DNA from: Myxococcales bacterium UBA5297
GTDB lineage: Bacteria > Myxococcota > Myxococcia > Myxococcales > UBA5297
DNA: 30,587 nt
Direction of reading: 5' to 3'
NCBI GenBank assembly: GCA_002408385.1
Contig: DHSB01000244.1
Location: forward strand, 1 to 30,587
The notes under the pieces were generated by a model. It searched no databases. It was given only the letters and a program-made list of their open reading frames with translations, and had not been told where the DNA came from. Made by a program: the position numbers and the translations under genes. This document shows, one piece after another, positions 1 through 7,475 of this stretch. How positions within the stretch are numbered: the first letter of the stretch is position 1; each line of letters opens with the position of its first letter.

Positions 1-231
1 CGACGGGACAGTTCCCTCGCTCGCAACGACAGTTCCCTCGCCCGACGGGACGGTTACCTCGCTCGCAAAAACCCTGGCCTGGCTCGAAGAGACACTCACC
101 CCACCCGCCAAGACCCTGGCCTCGCTCGCAAGCTCTCTGCCCTCCTCCGCAGGCAGTCTCTCCTCGCCCACCACTCCTCTGCCCTCGTCAGCGGCCAGTC
201 TCTGCTCACCAGCCAACACTCGCGCGGCAAC
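1..231. repeat. Degenerate 21-bp (seven-codon) tandem repeat at left edge
   Basis: About eleven consecutive 21-base units can be laid out from base 1. The first three are nearly alike (core GACAGTTCCCTCGCTCGC) and the later ones diverge progressively. Two frames stay open through the array. Plus frame 1 runs from the window edge to a stop at 331-333 and reads units like RRDSSLA, RNDSSLA, RRDGYLA. A minus frame is open from about 394 down to base 1 and reads units like RVLAGEQ, RLAADEG, RLPAEEG, RELASEA. The exact multiple of three suggests the array is, or was, coding. The minus reading, with a regular hydrophobic/Ala/Glu pattern, looks more protein-like, but no convincing start codon is visible. 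Bases 232-447 hold no recognisable gene. Confidence 0.6.
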
Positions 232-447
232 CCCGCGGGTTTTCACGTCATTCACCCGGTCGTCACGCCCCTGGGACGAGCCTTCGCCGACCGTCGCAGA
301 TACCGTGTGGTTGCAGCTTTCCAGTCCGATTGAATCTGTCGCACTTTCTTCGCTTCCCGGTTTGCATTGACCCCCGGTAGTCGTGGTAATGGCTTATCCG
401 CAACTCACTGCTGTTCTATCCCAAACCGAAACCATCGGGGGCAACAA

Positions 448-1131
448 ATGAAGAAACCGACGTGGAACCTTGAGGAAGTGATCCGCAGCGGCACGAGACT
501 CGGCGAGCTGAGCATCACCCACCGAGTGCGGCTCGAGCCGCGACTCGAGGCGGGGGCCATCGACGGCTTCATCGCCGACCACGCGGGCCTGCGCGACGCG
601 GTGACCGGAGCCTCGAAGAGCCAGACCATCAAGATCGCCAAGACCCAGACCCAGGACCAGCTCGCGGCCGAAGGCTCCAGCCTGGTGATGACCCACCGCG
701 ACGCGCTCAAGGCGGTCTATCCGGCCGGCTCGGACACCCTGATCCTCTTCGGAGTCGGCAAGAAGGTGCTGCCCGCCAAGGTCAGCACGGTCGTGACCGG
801 GCTCGAGACCATGGCCGACGCCGCGGAGAAGAACCCGGAGCTGGCGCGCGCCGCCGGCATCCTCCCCGAGGACGTGGTCGAGATGAGGTCGGTCAGGGAC
901 GCGCTGGTCGGCACCGACACGGACCAGGAGAAGCTCAAGGGCACCGCCAAGGAGTCGACCGCCACCCGCAACGCGCGCCACCTGAGGGTCGAGTCGGCGA
1001 TGCGCAAGATCGTCGGGATCGCGGGCATCGTCTTCCGCAAGGAGCCGCAGATCGCTCAGGCCTTCCGCGACTGCCTGCCCACCACCCCCGCCCGCGCCAA
1101 GAAGAAGGCGCCCGCGGCGACCGCGGCCTGA
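448..1131 (+). CDS. Hypothetical basic protein, 227 aa
   Basis: I do not recognise this family. The ATG at 448 is preferred over the longer open frame from 367 because the earlier part is low-complexity and a G-rich stretch (436-441) lies just upstream of 448. The product starts MKKPTWNLEEVI and has no signal peptide or membrane segment. It appears mostly helical and ends in a Lys/Ala-rich tail (ARAKKKAPAATAA) of the kind seen in nucleic-acid-associated proteins, though that role is only a guess. A Leu/Val-rich segment around residues 97-125 could be a beta strand and turn. It stands alone and is followed 28 bases after its stop by a strong GC-rich hairpin. Codon use is typical of the neighbours, so it is very likely a real gene. 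Confidence 0.75.
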   Translation: MKKPTWNLEEVIRSGTRLGELSITHRVRLEPRLEAGAIDGFIADHAGLRDAVTGASKSQTIKIAKTQTQDQLAAEGSSLVMTHRDALKAVYPAGSDTLILFGVGKKVLPAKVSTVVTGLETMADAAEKNPELARAAGILPEDVVEMRSVRDALVGTDTDQEKLKGTAKESTATRNARHLRVESAMRKIVGIAGIVFRKEPQIAQAFRDCLPTTPARAKKKAPAATAA

Positions 1132-1149
1132 TCGGCTTCCAGCTCCCCT

Positions 1150-1233
1150 CCGCCCACGCCGGCCGCTCCTGCTTCCGCAGGGGCGGCCGGTTGTGTTCTC
1201 TCGGTCGGATCCGATCACCTGCCGGGGCGCGGA
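1150..1233. repeat. Hairpin repeat, copy 1 (partner at 2244-2327)
   Basis: This stretch contains the hairpin at 1159-1190, then a tail (TGTTCTCTCGGTCGG, then a spacer and CCGGGGCGCGGA). It recurs in the same orientation at 2244-2327 with few differences and one single-base gap. The two copies bracket the Uma2-type gene. The final element CCGGGGCGCGGA also occurs at 7311-7322 beside a second Uma2 tail. Confidence 0.8.
1159..1190. terminator. GC-rich hairpin, possible bidirectional terminator
   Basis: A 14-bp inverted repeat (arm CCGGCCGCTCCTGC, loop TTCC) with a single G-T type mismatch lies 28 bases after the stop of the gene at 448-1131. It is also downstream of the convergent Uma2-type gene. 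The bases after it (TTGTGTTCTCTC) are moderately T-rich on the plus strand. It is repeated at 2254-2284, so it may be a repeat element rather than a dedicated terminator. Confidence 0.55.
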
Positions 1234-1245
1234 CGTTAGCCCGGC

Positions 1246-2064
1246 CTATCTCGGCCCCTTCTCCTTGTCGCGCAGGTCCCGCTCGAGCTCAGCGAGCCGC
1301 GCCTCCGCCTTCGCGAGCGCTGCTTCGGCTGCCATCCGTCCTGCACGCTCGGACTCCTTCGCAGCTTGCTCGGCTTTCCCCGCGGCGTGCTCGGCCTCCT
1401 CGGCCTCCGTGGCGGTGAGGACGATCCCCGTACTCGCCTCGTGCTCCGAGAGCCGCAGCAGCGACTCGTCGCCCTCGCCCACGACCACCAGCGCGACGCC
1501 GAGCTCCTCGGAGAACACCGGTCCAGGTCCCTGATACGAGACGACGAATGCGCCTTCTTCCGTGCGCCGGTAGACCGTCAGCGGCGCCTGGTCGGTGCCA
1601 TCGATGCGTCCCGCCGCGTCGGGCCGAAAGACGACCAGCTCGCGGGTGCCGAGCATTTCGTACTTGGCCGGGTCCGGGTCGTAGTTCTTCTGCCAGTCCT
1701 CGAAGACGATCTCGAGCGCCCAGCGCGGCGGCCGGATGCCGGGAAGCCAGGCTCTCCAGTGGTCGCTGATGCCCCGCGGCGGGTCGTCGAGGAGATAGAC
1801 GTCCGGTGAGACCCGCACCAGCGGCCGCTCGCGGATCCAGGCGAAGTAGTTGTTCGACCCGACCCGGACGCTCTTCCAGCCCCGCTGCCGGGCGAGTCGC
1901 TCCAACGAGGACCTGAGCACGCCGATGATCTCGCTCTGCCCCAGAGACTGCCCAACGTGCTCGTCGGGGACCTCCCACGCCGAAAGGTCCGCGGGCGTTT
2001 CTCGGCGGTCGCTCTTCGGGTCCTCGCCCATGAGGAGAAGATAGGCCTCCGGCGCTGGGCTCAT
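1246..2064 (-). CDS. Uma2 family (DUF820) nuclease-fold protein with C-terminal coiled coil
   Basis: The Uma2/DUF820 family has a PD-(D/E)XK restriction-endonuclease-like fold and is often multicopy; its cellular role is poorly known. In the middle of the protein are RVSPDVYLLDDPP, then WALEIVFEDWQKNYDPDPAKY and GTRELVVF. These match the family's Asp, Glu-x-Val and Lys-containing strand pattern followed by the ELVVFDP-type strand. The C-terminal 65 or so residues are Ala/Glu/Lys/Arg-rich and predicted to form a coiled coil, a common appendage in this family. The start at 2064 (MSPAPEAYLLLMG) gives 272 aa; the frame stays open to 2724, but that upstream part is composed of repeats. An internal Met at residue 12 is an alternative start. 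No clear ribosome site is visible. A second, broken tail of the same type is at 7329-7475. Confidence 0.8.
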   Translation of the reverse strand: MSPAPEAYLLLMGEDPKSDRRETPADLSAWEVPDEHVGQSLGQSEIIGVLRSSLERLARQRGWKSVRVGSNNYFAWIRERPLVRVSPDVYLLDDPPRGISDHWRAWLPGIRPPRWALEIVFEDWQKNYDPDPAKYEMLGTRELVVFRPDAAGRIDGTDQAPLTVYRRTEEGAFVVSYQGPGPVFSEELGVALVVVGEGDESLLRLSEHEASTGIVLTATEAEEAEHAAGKAEQAAKESERAGRMAAEAALAKAEARLAELERDLRDKEKGPR

Positions 2065-2243
2065 GGCCGAAGGGCAATTGAGCGGCCATGCTCTCGCCAC
2101 CGACCATCGCGCGGTCGATGTGAAGCCCCTCGCCAGACGGCCGACACGAAGGTCGGCCCTCCGAACGTCGCGCGGCCGGTGCCAAGCTCTCCGCAAGCCA
2201 GCCGACTTGCCGATCGCCGAGCCGCCCCTTCGCGGCGTCAGCG

Positions 2244-2327
2244 CCGCCCAACCCCGGCCGCTCCTGTTCCGCAGGGGCGGCCGGTGGTGTTCTCTCGGTC
2301 GGGCCGATTTACCTGCCGGGGCGCGGA
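2244..2327. repeat. Hairpin repeat, copy 2 (partner at 1150-1233)
   Basis: Same-orientation copy of 1150-1233, including the hairpin (2254-2284, one base shorter in the loop/arm), the GTGTTCTCTCGGTCGG segment and the CCGGGGCGCGGA end. It lies upstream of the Uma2-type gene, so it cannot be that gene's own terminator. Confidence 0.8.
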
Positions 2328-2500
2328 GCACGTCGAAGCCTGGCTGCTGCAGAACACGGTCGACGCCGCCCGTATCTGCAGCGAGGAACACGGCGAGCCG
2401 GCACACCTCGATGCCTTCGAGCGCTTTCGCGCCGACCGCGCGCTCCTCGACGAAATCGTGAAGCCGAAGGAGGCGACCTGCCTCGGCTCGAAGCACAACC

Positions 2501-2628
2501 GCGCGCTCACCGACCAGGGCTTCCCCGCCCGCGAGGTCGAGGCGGTCGGCAAGTCGTTCCATGCGTCCGTGGAGGCCCTGCGCGGCTGCTCTGACCTGGT
2601 CGCTGCGCTCGGGGCGACGCATCCGTAG
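2501..2628. repeat. 128-bp direct repeat, copy 1 (partner at 7049-7176)
   Basis: Aligned without gaps to 7049-7176 at a constant offset of 4548, with about seven mismatches. On the minus strand both copies read an Arg-rich helical peptide beginning [15 protein letters not shown] and continuing [16 protein letters not shown]. Beyond 2501 the two sequences diverge completely. Confidence 0.9.
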
Positions 2629-2829
2629 CCACGACTTCGCTCGACACTCCTCGGCACCATCGCGGCACGCCAACAACAGACCAGAGGGCCGGCTTCTCGG
2701 CCTACAAGGCCGGGCCCATTGCATCCCTGCGCCGCCGGCTAGATGCCGATATCCAGTCTCAACCCCGATCCAGTGGTGTCAGGTTTCGTGCGCTAGTATG
2801 CGAGCCACATTCCAGGCCCTTCTCCCTCG

Positions 2830-3330
2830 ATGAGTCACACCAGGCTTTCCGCCGTCGCCGCGGGGCCGCGACAAGGCGTCCGAACGGTGATCTCCAGGCT
2901 TCAGCCCCAGCTCCTCTCGGCGGCGCTCCGTCACCTTCGCGACTCAGAGCATCTCGCCTCCGAGGCGGGAGGCTTCTCGCTCGATCAGGCCTACCACCTC
3001 GCCGGGTTCGCGCCCGAATGCGCGCGCAAGGCGACGATTCCGCGCAGCACCTTCCATCGGGCCATCGGTCACGGGGTTGGTGCCTCCTCCGAGATTGCGC
3101 TCGAGGCCACCCTCGCCCTGGACCCGGTCGCGCGCCGGTATCGACTCACTGGCTGGGCCTCTGACTTCCCGACTCTCGCCGGCTGGTCCGAGCAGGCGCG
3201 CTACGAACCGACTGGCACGCGCAAGCCAGAAGAGGTCGCGTCCCTGCTCGACGAGTCCCGGCGAATCGTCGATCGCATCGCCGCGACACTCTGGGCCGAC
3301 GGGATGATCCCCGGAGACTTCACATGGTGA
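2830..3330 (+). CDS. Unknown small protein, first gene of the MinD/NTPase module
   Basis: A 166-residue soluble protein I cannot assign to a family. It has no signal peptide. Residues about 48-80 (SLDQAYHLAGFAPECARK, then STFHRAIGHG) are helical and could form a DNA- or protein-binding helix-turn-helix, but the match is weak. The C-terminal half contains two further helices (KPEEVASLLDESRRIVDRIA). Its stop at 3328-3330 overlaps the ATG of the next gene at 3324 by seven bases. The three genes are therefore almost certainly translationally coupled and act together. The start at 2830 is the first ATG of the frame and no strong ribosome site is visible. By its position it may be the adaptor or sensor of the module; that is inference only. 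Confidence 0.75.
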   Translation: MSHTRLSAVAAGPRQGVRTVISRLQPQLLSAALRHLRDSEHLASEAGGFSLDQAYHLAGFAPECARKATIPRSTFHRAIGHGVGASSEIALEATLALDPVARRYRLTGWASDFPTLAGWSEQARYEPTGTRKPEEVASLLDESRRIVDRIAATLWADGMIPGDFTW

Positions 3331-4721
3331 CCTTTGACGACGTGCTCTCGACCCTGGTGCGCACGTGTGAGGAAGCGCCGGGCTTTGGCGCGGTCAAGCG
3401 AGCCTGCTGCGTTCGCGATCTCGAGGGACGGGTGCGTCTGCTCCTGGAGGCGGACGAGGCTATCGACCTGCCGGCTCTCGAAGAGAGACTCGACTCGGCC
3501 CTCGGCCGCTGGTTTGCCGCGCCCATCCTCGGCGCCGGGGCGCTCGCACGGCCTCCCCGCGAGCCCACCCGACTGGCGAGCACCCTGTCGAGCTTGGAGG
3601 AGCCTTGGCCCGAGGCCGGCTGGACCGATCAGGCGACCGGAACACGGCGGACAGCACCAGCCGGCCGATGGCGCAAGGTCGAGCGGCGCCTGTCGAAAAG
3701 AGCGTGGCTGGCGCGCACCTCGGCACAGCCGCCCTGGCCCCTGACCTCGAACGTGCCGGCCATCGTCACCTTCTTCTCTTTCAAGGGCGGAGTGGGCCGC
3801 ACGACTCTGCTTGCCGCGACCGCCTGGCAGCTCGCCGCCAAGGGCAAGCGCGTCGTCTGCGTCGACCTCGACCTCGAGGCCCCGGGTCTCGGCACGCTGC
3901 TCGGAGCCGAGAGCCGGCGCGGGGTGATCGATCTCCTCGTCGATCATCTGGCGCTGGGCCAAGCAGACCTCACCGACGCGCTCGCCCCGGCGAGTGGCCT
4001 GGGCGACGAGGCTTCCCAGGTCGACGTCGTCCCCGCAGGGCGGCTCGACGAGGGGTACTTCGAGAAGCTCGGCCGGCTCGACTTCGTGGGCTCGGGGTTG
4101 CTCGAGGAGAGCGCCGAATCCCCGATTCAACGGGCGCTGAGCGCTCTGCTGTTCAAGCTCCGGGCTCGCCGACCCGACTACATCCTGCTGGACTCGCGCG
4201 CTGGCCTGCACGATCTGGCCGGTCTCTCGCTGCACGACCTGGCGCACGTCGACGTCCTGCTCGCTCGCGATTCGCAGCAGGGCTATGACGGCCTCGAGCT
4301 GACCGTCGCCGCGCTCGGTGAGCGTCATTTGGCCCGCCAGCTTCGCTGCGTGGTCGTCCAGGCGCTCGCTCCCACTGACCAGGGCTCGCCCGAATACGAG
4401 CGGTCGACTGCCGAGTTCCGGCACCGGAGCTGGGACGCTTTCGCGCGGCACCTCTATCCGAAGGCCGAAGCGGCGGGTACGGAAGCCGCGCCGGGAGACC
4501 TGCGCGAGCTCGAGGAGGAGAGCGCGCCGGCCGAGGGCAGCGAGACCGCGGCCCATTCGCCGCGGGTCGTCCGCTATGACGAGCGCCTGGTGCGTTTCTC
4601 CTCGCTCTCTGCGATCCGCGAACAGCTCTTCTCCGAGGACGTGCGCCGCCTGGTCGGCCGCATCGAGGAGCTGACCGCGCCCGAGGGCGAGGACGAAGGG
4701 GACGAGGAGGCTTCCGCTTGA
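3324..4721 (+). CDS. MinD/ParA-like P-loop ATPase (KGGVGRT type) with unique N-terminal domain
   Basis: The 465-aa product has about 150 N-terminal residues of no known family. A SIMIBI-class ATPase domain follows. The deviant Walker A is FFSFKGGVGRTTLLAA near residue 150-165. The next strand, RVVCVDLDLEAPGLGTLL, is the usual switch-I region, and DYILLDSRAGLHDLAG is the Walker B/switch-II-like segment with the Asp that normally coordinates Mg. MinD/ParA enzymes use nucleotide-dependent dimerisation to position partners. The KGGVGRT variant with LLDSRAG is typical of stand-alone proteins in accessory gene clusters rather than cell-division MinD. The C-terminus is acidic (EGEDEGDEEASA). It overlaps the preceding gene by seven bases and the following one by four. 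Assignment to the ATPase class is secure; its process is unknown. Confidence 0.9.
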   Translation: MVTFDDVLSTLVRTCEEAPGFGAVKRACCVRDLEGRVRLLLEADEAIDLPALEERLDSALGRWFAAPILGAGALARPPREPTRLASTLSSLEEPWPEAGWTDQATGTRRTAPAGRWRKVERRLSKRAWLARTSAQPPWPLTSNVPAIVTFFSFKGGVGRTTLLAATAWQLAAKGKRVVCVDLDLEAPGLGTLLGAESRRGVIDLLVDHLALGQADLTDALAPASGLGDEASQVDVVPAGRLDEGYFEKLGRLDFVGSGLLEESAESPIQRALSALLFKLRARRPDYILLDSRAGLHDLAGLSLHDLAHVDVLLARDSQQGYDGLELTVAALGERHLARQLRCVVVQALAPTDQGSPEYERSTAEFRHRSWDAFARHLYPKAEAAGTEAAPGDLRELEEESAPAEGSETAAHSPRVVRYDERLVRFSSLSAIREQLFSEDVRRLVGRIEELTAPEGEDEGDEEASA

Positions 4722-6145
4722 ATCTCGAGACGCGAACCCGGCTGCTTCAGCACCTCTCCGAGCTGGCGACCGACGCCGGCGCCGCCGGGGACATCAAGGT
4801 GTTCTTGCCGCTGGCACGCCATCGGCTGGCGCTGCGCCCGGAGGTAGTGGTCGTCCAAGGTGAACGCGGCGCGGGCAAGACCGCGATGTTCAACCTCGTC
4901 CAGAGGCACGGCTCGGAGCTGCGAAGGCTGTTCGACGAGCCGGGCATCCCCGACGCGACCTGGCTCGACGCCTTCAGCGAGTCCAGGGCGCACCCCGCCG
5001 CGCTGGTGCTCGACGACCTTTCGGCCAAGCACCCGCAAGACACGGCGCTGCGCGCCTTCTGGATGGCGCACCTGCTCGGCCGCCTCGTCGACGAAGGAGT
5101 TCAGGGCGCAGCCCTTCCCGCGCCGTTCGCGGAGCTGCGCGCGCTGGCGCCGACGGATCCCGGCAAGTGGCTGGCCTGGGCCGAGCAGAACCCCGGAGCC
5201 CTGATGGAGAGGCTCGACGCGGTTGACCAGCAGCTCGCGCACACCGGGCAGATGGTCTTCGCGACCTACGATTCGCTCGATCGAATCGGCGACCTCGACC
5301 GCTCCCACCGCCAGCGCCTGATTCGCGCGCTGCTCTCCCTTTGGCTCTCACTCGCCGCGCGATACGGGAACCTGCGCGCCAAGGTCTTCCTGCGCCACGA
5401 TCTCTTCGAGGATGCGGAGCGCAGCTTTGCCGATGCGAGCAAGCTGCGGCCGCGCTCGGTGTCGCTGAGCTGGGACGTCGAATCCCTCTTCCGGCTCGTC
5501 GTCCGGCATCTGGCCAACCGCGGACCGGCGATCGAAGAGGCGGTCGAGTGGCTCGAGGCCATCCGCGGTCTCTCGCTGCGACCTTCCAAGGACTTGGGGT
5601 TGATGCCGGGTGAGCTGCCCGAACCCGCCCGCCGCGCCTTCGCCACTGCCGTCGCCGGGGAAATCATGGGCGCCGGGGTCAAGAAGGGCTACACGCACCG
5701 TTGGATCCCCGACCGCCTGCAGGATGCGGACGGGCGGATCGTCCCGCGCTCTATCCTTCGATTGCTCGGCGAGGCGGCCAGGCACGCGCTGCTGGCGCCG
5801 ATGGGGAAGGGCCGGCCACTGCTCAAGCCGATCGATCTCGCCGCCGCGCTCATCGAGACCTCCAGGCAGCGCAGCAATGAGCTCGCCGAGGAGTACCTCG
5901 TCGTTCAACGCCTCGAGAACCTGCGCGGCGCCACGATGCTGCTCGAGCGCAAGGACGTCGCGCGGCGCCTCGCGCGCCCGGTGGGCGCTCAGGACAGGCT
6001 GCCCGAAGACGGAGAACTCGTTCTCGAGGAGCTGCGTAGGATCGGCGTTCTCGAGGAGCGCCGCGACGGGCGGATCGACGTGCCGGACATCTACCGGTAC
6101 GGCTACGACATCAAACGCAAGGGCGGGGTTCGCAGGCCGAGGTGA
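4718..6145 (+). CDS. P-loop NTPase, third gene of the MinD/NTPase module
   Basis: A 475-aa protein with Walker A VVQGERGAGKTAMFN near residues 45-59 and a possible Walker B strand (AALVLDDLS) around residue 90. Further on, KVFLRHDLFEDAERSFADASKLRPRS is cut here to the key parts: FLRHDLFED and DASKL, then LSWDVESLFRLVVRHLANR. This pattern recalls AAA/STAND-like P-loop ATPases of the Sll1717-type group, which often sit in conflict or defence loci. The C-terminal about 100 residues contain a basic, possibly winged-helix-like segment (LEELRRIGVLEERRDGRIDVPD). Translation appears to start at TTG 4718, overlapping the upstream TGA by four bases, which implies coupling. Family placement is tentative; the NTPase nature is clear. 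Confidence 0.85.
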   Translation: MNLETRTRLLQHLSELATDAGAAGDIKVFLPLARHRLALRPEVVVVQGERGAGKTAMFNLVQRHGSELRRLFDEPGIPDATWLDAFSESRAHPAALVLDDLSAKHPQDTALRAFWMAHLLGRLVDEGVQGAALPAPFAELRALAPTDPGKWLAWAEQNPGALMERLDAVDQQLAHTGQMVFATYDSLDRIGDLDRSHRQRLIRALLSLWLSLAARYGNLRAKVFLRHDLFEDAERSFADASKLRPRSVSLSWDVESLFRLVVRHLANRGPAIEEAVEWLEAIRGLSLRPSKDLGLMPGELPEPARRAFATAVAGEIMGAGVKKGYTHRWIPDRLQDADGRIVPRSILRLLGEAARHALLAPMGKGRPLLKPIDLAAALIETSRQRSNELAEEYLVVQRLENLRGATMLLERKDVARRLARPVGAQDRLPEDGELVLEELRRIGVLEERRDGRIDVPDIYRYGYDIKRKGGVRRPR

Positions 6146-6873
6146 GCGGACGAATCTTGGGGCCGACCTAGAGGTCGACGAGTCCGGCGCTCAGGCAAGG
6201 ACGGCCGCGAATCCCAGCGGATGCTGCTCTGAAGACATGTCGAAGAACCCTTTCGATTCTTCGCTCGATAGCCCGTCAGCCCGAGCGTGGACCGAGCTTG
6301 CGAGGTTGAAGGGCACCTCGACTTCGGGGCGACCGGGGCTCGGGCTCCCAAACCTCCCAGACAGTTGCTCGACACCGCTTCCCTCGTTCCTCGGGAACCA
6401 CGCGCGCGCTCACCAGGCTGCGCCCACGTTGCTCGGACACGGGCGAAATGTGCGCCGTTGCTCGCGCAAGCTCACAAGCCGCGCGCTGCCGCCGGTCGCC
6501 CCGGGCCACTTCTGCCAGAAGAGCGGGAACCCTGGGATCTCCGACTTGCTGCTACCCGTCCGAGCGCTCCGAGCTCGTCGCACAGCATCCAGCCCCGAAC
6601 GACACGCCCCGTTCACAGAGCGCCGCCGACCGGCGCGAGCCGGAGGAGCCATGAGACTCCCTTGCCGTGTCCTCGGGCTGGCTCCGGTCGTCCTTGCCGA
6701 CGCTTGCCGTAGGTCGGTGAGCGCTCGCGCCCGGGTTCCCGACTGCACGGCGCGCGGGCGCGCTTGACGGCGCGCATCCCGCGAGCACCTCGACAGGCGC
6801 TGGTACCGAGCGCGCGCCACCTCACAAGACCAGGATTCGCGACAGCAGCCCCCGACCGGCTGCCGGCCCGGCT
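6146..6873. other. Intergenic region, no supported gene
   Basis: Several open frames cross this stretch but they are frame-shadows with Arg/Pro/Ser-rich, low-complexity products. The only structured element is the repeat at 6229-6398, which recurs inverted at 19650-19793. I see nothing recognisable in 6399-6873. Confidence 0.6.
6229..6398 (+). repeat. Interspersed repeat, copy 1 (inverted partner 19650-19793)
   Basis: Conserved blocks in order are CTGAAGAC-TGTCGAAGAA, GTCAGCCCGAGC, CCGAGCTTGCGAGG, GACCGGGGCTC, AGTTGCTCGAC and CTCTCGTTCCTCGG (here CCCTCGTTCCTCGG). The reverse complement of 19650-19793 shows the same blocks in the same order with small length differences. It is noncoding in both places. 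Confidence 0.85.
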
Positions 6874-7048
6874 CTACGAGCGAGAAGGGCGCTTCCCGAA
6901 GGCGGCGCGCGCCGCGTCTCGTGCGACCTTCCGATCGTCGAAGGGCACGGTCACCGGACCGAGCTGCTGCCCGGTCTCGTGTCCCTTGCCCGCGACGAGC
7001 ACCACGTCCCCGGGGCCGGCCTCGCCGAGCGCGCGGCCGATGGCCTCG
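6874..7048 (-). pseudogene. murE: 3' fragment of murE (UDP-MurNAc-tripeptide ligase)
   Basis: The minus frame ending in TAG at 6874-6876 reads [18 protein letters not shown], then [16 protein letters not shown] and [18 protein letters not shown]. This is the characteristic C-terminal end of MurE, where the GKGHE motif and the final FDDR-x-VARE helix are conserved. MurE is normally about 490-500 residues; only about 57 codons remain. Upstream on the same strand the frame continues without a stop into the 7049-7176 repeat, which has no MurE similarity. So this is a remnant fused to repeat sequence, not a functional ligase. The frame is open to 7230 and could in principle express a small chimeric protein of up to 118 aa. 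Confidence 0.75.
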
Positions 7049-7176
7049 GCGCGCTCGCCGACAACGGCTTCCCCGCCCGCGAGGTCGAGGCGGTCGGCAA
7101 GTCGTTCCATGCGGCCTTGGAGGCGCTGCGCGGCTGCTCTGACCTGGTCGCTGCGCTCGGGGCGACGCATCCATAG
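7049..7176. repeat. 128-bp direct repeat, copy 2 (partner at 2501-2628)
   Basis: Gapless match to 2501-2628. In this copy the minus frame continues straight into the murE fragment, so the end of the repeat at 7049 coincides with the start of MurE similarity. Confidence 0.9.
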
Positions 7177-7328
7177 CCGCGCTGCGCCAGCATCTGCCTT
7201 CCTCGCGGCCAACTCGGCACGCTTCCTCATCCGGTCTGCTCCTGCTCGGGGTCGGCGCGCTGCTCCTCAGGCGACGGCCACGCGGGAGCGCGCAACTCGG
7301 CGGCGTAGGCCGGGGCGCGGAACTGGCG

Positions 7329-7475
7329 TCAGGCCTGTCTCGGCCGCTTCTCCTCGCCGCGCTCCCGCTCGAGATCGGCCTTCCGCGCCTCCGCCTTCGC
7401 GAGCGCCCTTTCGGCCGCCATCGTGGCGGCGCCCTCGGCTTCCTTCGACGCGTACTTGGCCTCCTCGACTTCGGC
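7329..7475 (-). pseudogene. 3' remnant of a Uma2-family gene (coiled-coil tail)
   Basis: The minus frame ending in TGA at 7329 reads EVEEAKYASKEAEGAATM, then AAERALAKAEARKADLE and RERGEEKRPRQA. This closely parallels the C-terminal coiled coil of the Uma2-type protein at 1246-2064 (AAEAALAKAEARLAELE). Similarity continues past the stop at DNA level, including CCGGGGCGCGGA at 7311-7322. No nuclease domain precedes it; the sequence above 7480 belongs to the 5' end of the next, plus-strand gene. It is therefore the detached tail of a paralogue. Confidence 0.7.

Larger units (their letters stand above)
2065..2829. other. Intergenic region with repeats, no supported gene
   Basis: This stretch holds the second hairpin repeat (2244-2327) and a repeat unit at 2501-2628 that recurs at 7049-7176. 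Open frames exist on both strands (plus to 2628, minus from 2724) but neither shows family similarity or a believable start. The minus frame carries the same helical Arg-rich segment ([15 protein letters not shown]) as the 7049-7176 copy. A small decayed minus-strand gene is possible. Nothing recognisable lies between 2629 and 2829 apart from the presumed promoter of the next operon. Confidence 0.6.

Noticed and set aside
1..231. CRISPR-like array
   Set aside because: Units are contiguous at 21 bases without spacers and diverge steadily, so this is a simple tandem repeat.
1159..2284. Integron attC sites flanking the Uma2-type gene
   Set aside because: The repeated hairpins lack the paired R and L core boxes (GTTRRRY type) that I would need to see, and no integrase is present.
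1957..2628. A 223-codon plus-strand open frame covering repeats
   Set aside because: It begins antisense to the Uma2-type gene and runs through the hairpin repeat and the 128-bp repeat; no motif or start signal supports it.
2777..2799. Sigma70-type promoter before the three-gene module (TAGTAT)
   Set aside because: TAGTAT at 2794-2799 resembles a -10 box but no -35 box lies at suitable spacing.
6874..7230. Intact Mur ligase gene
   Set aside because: Only the last about 57 codons match MurE; the ATP-binding and central domains are absent.
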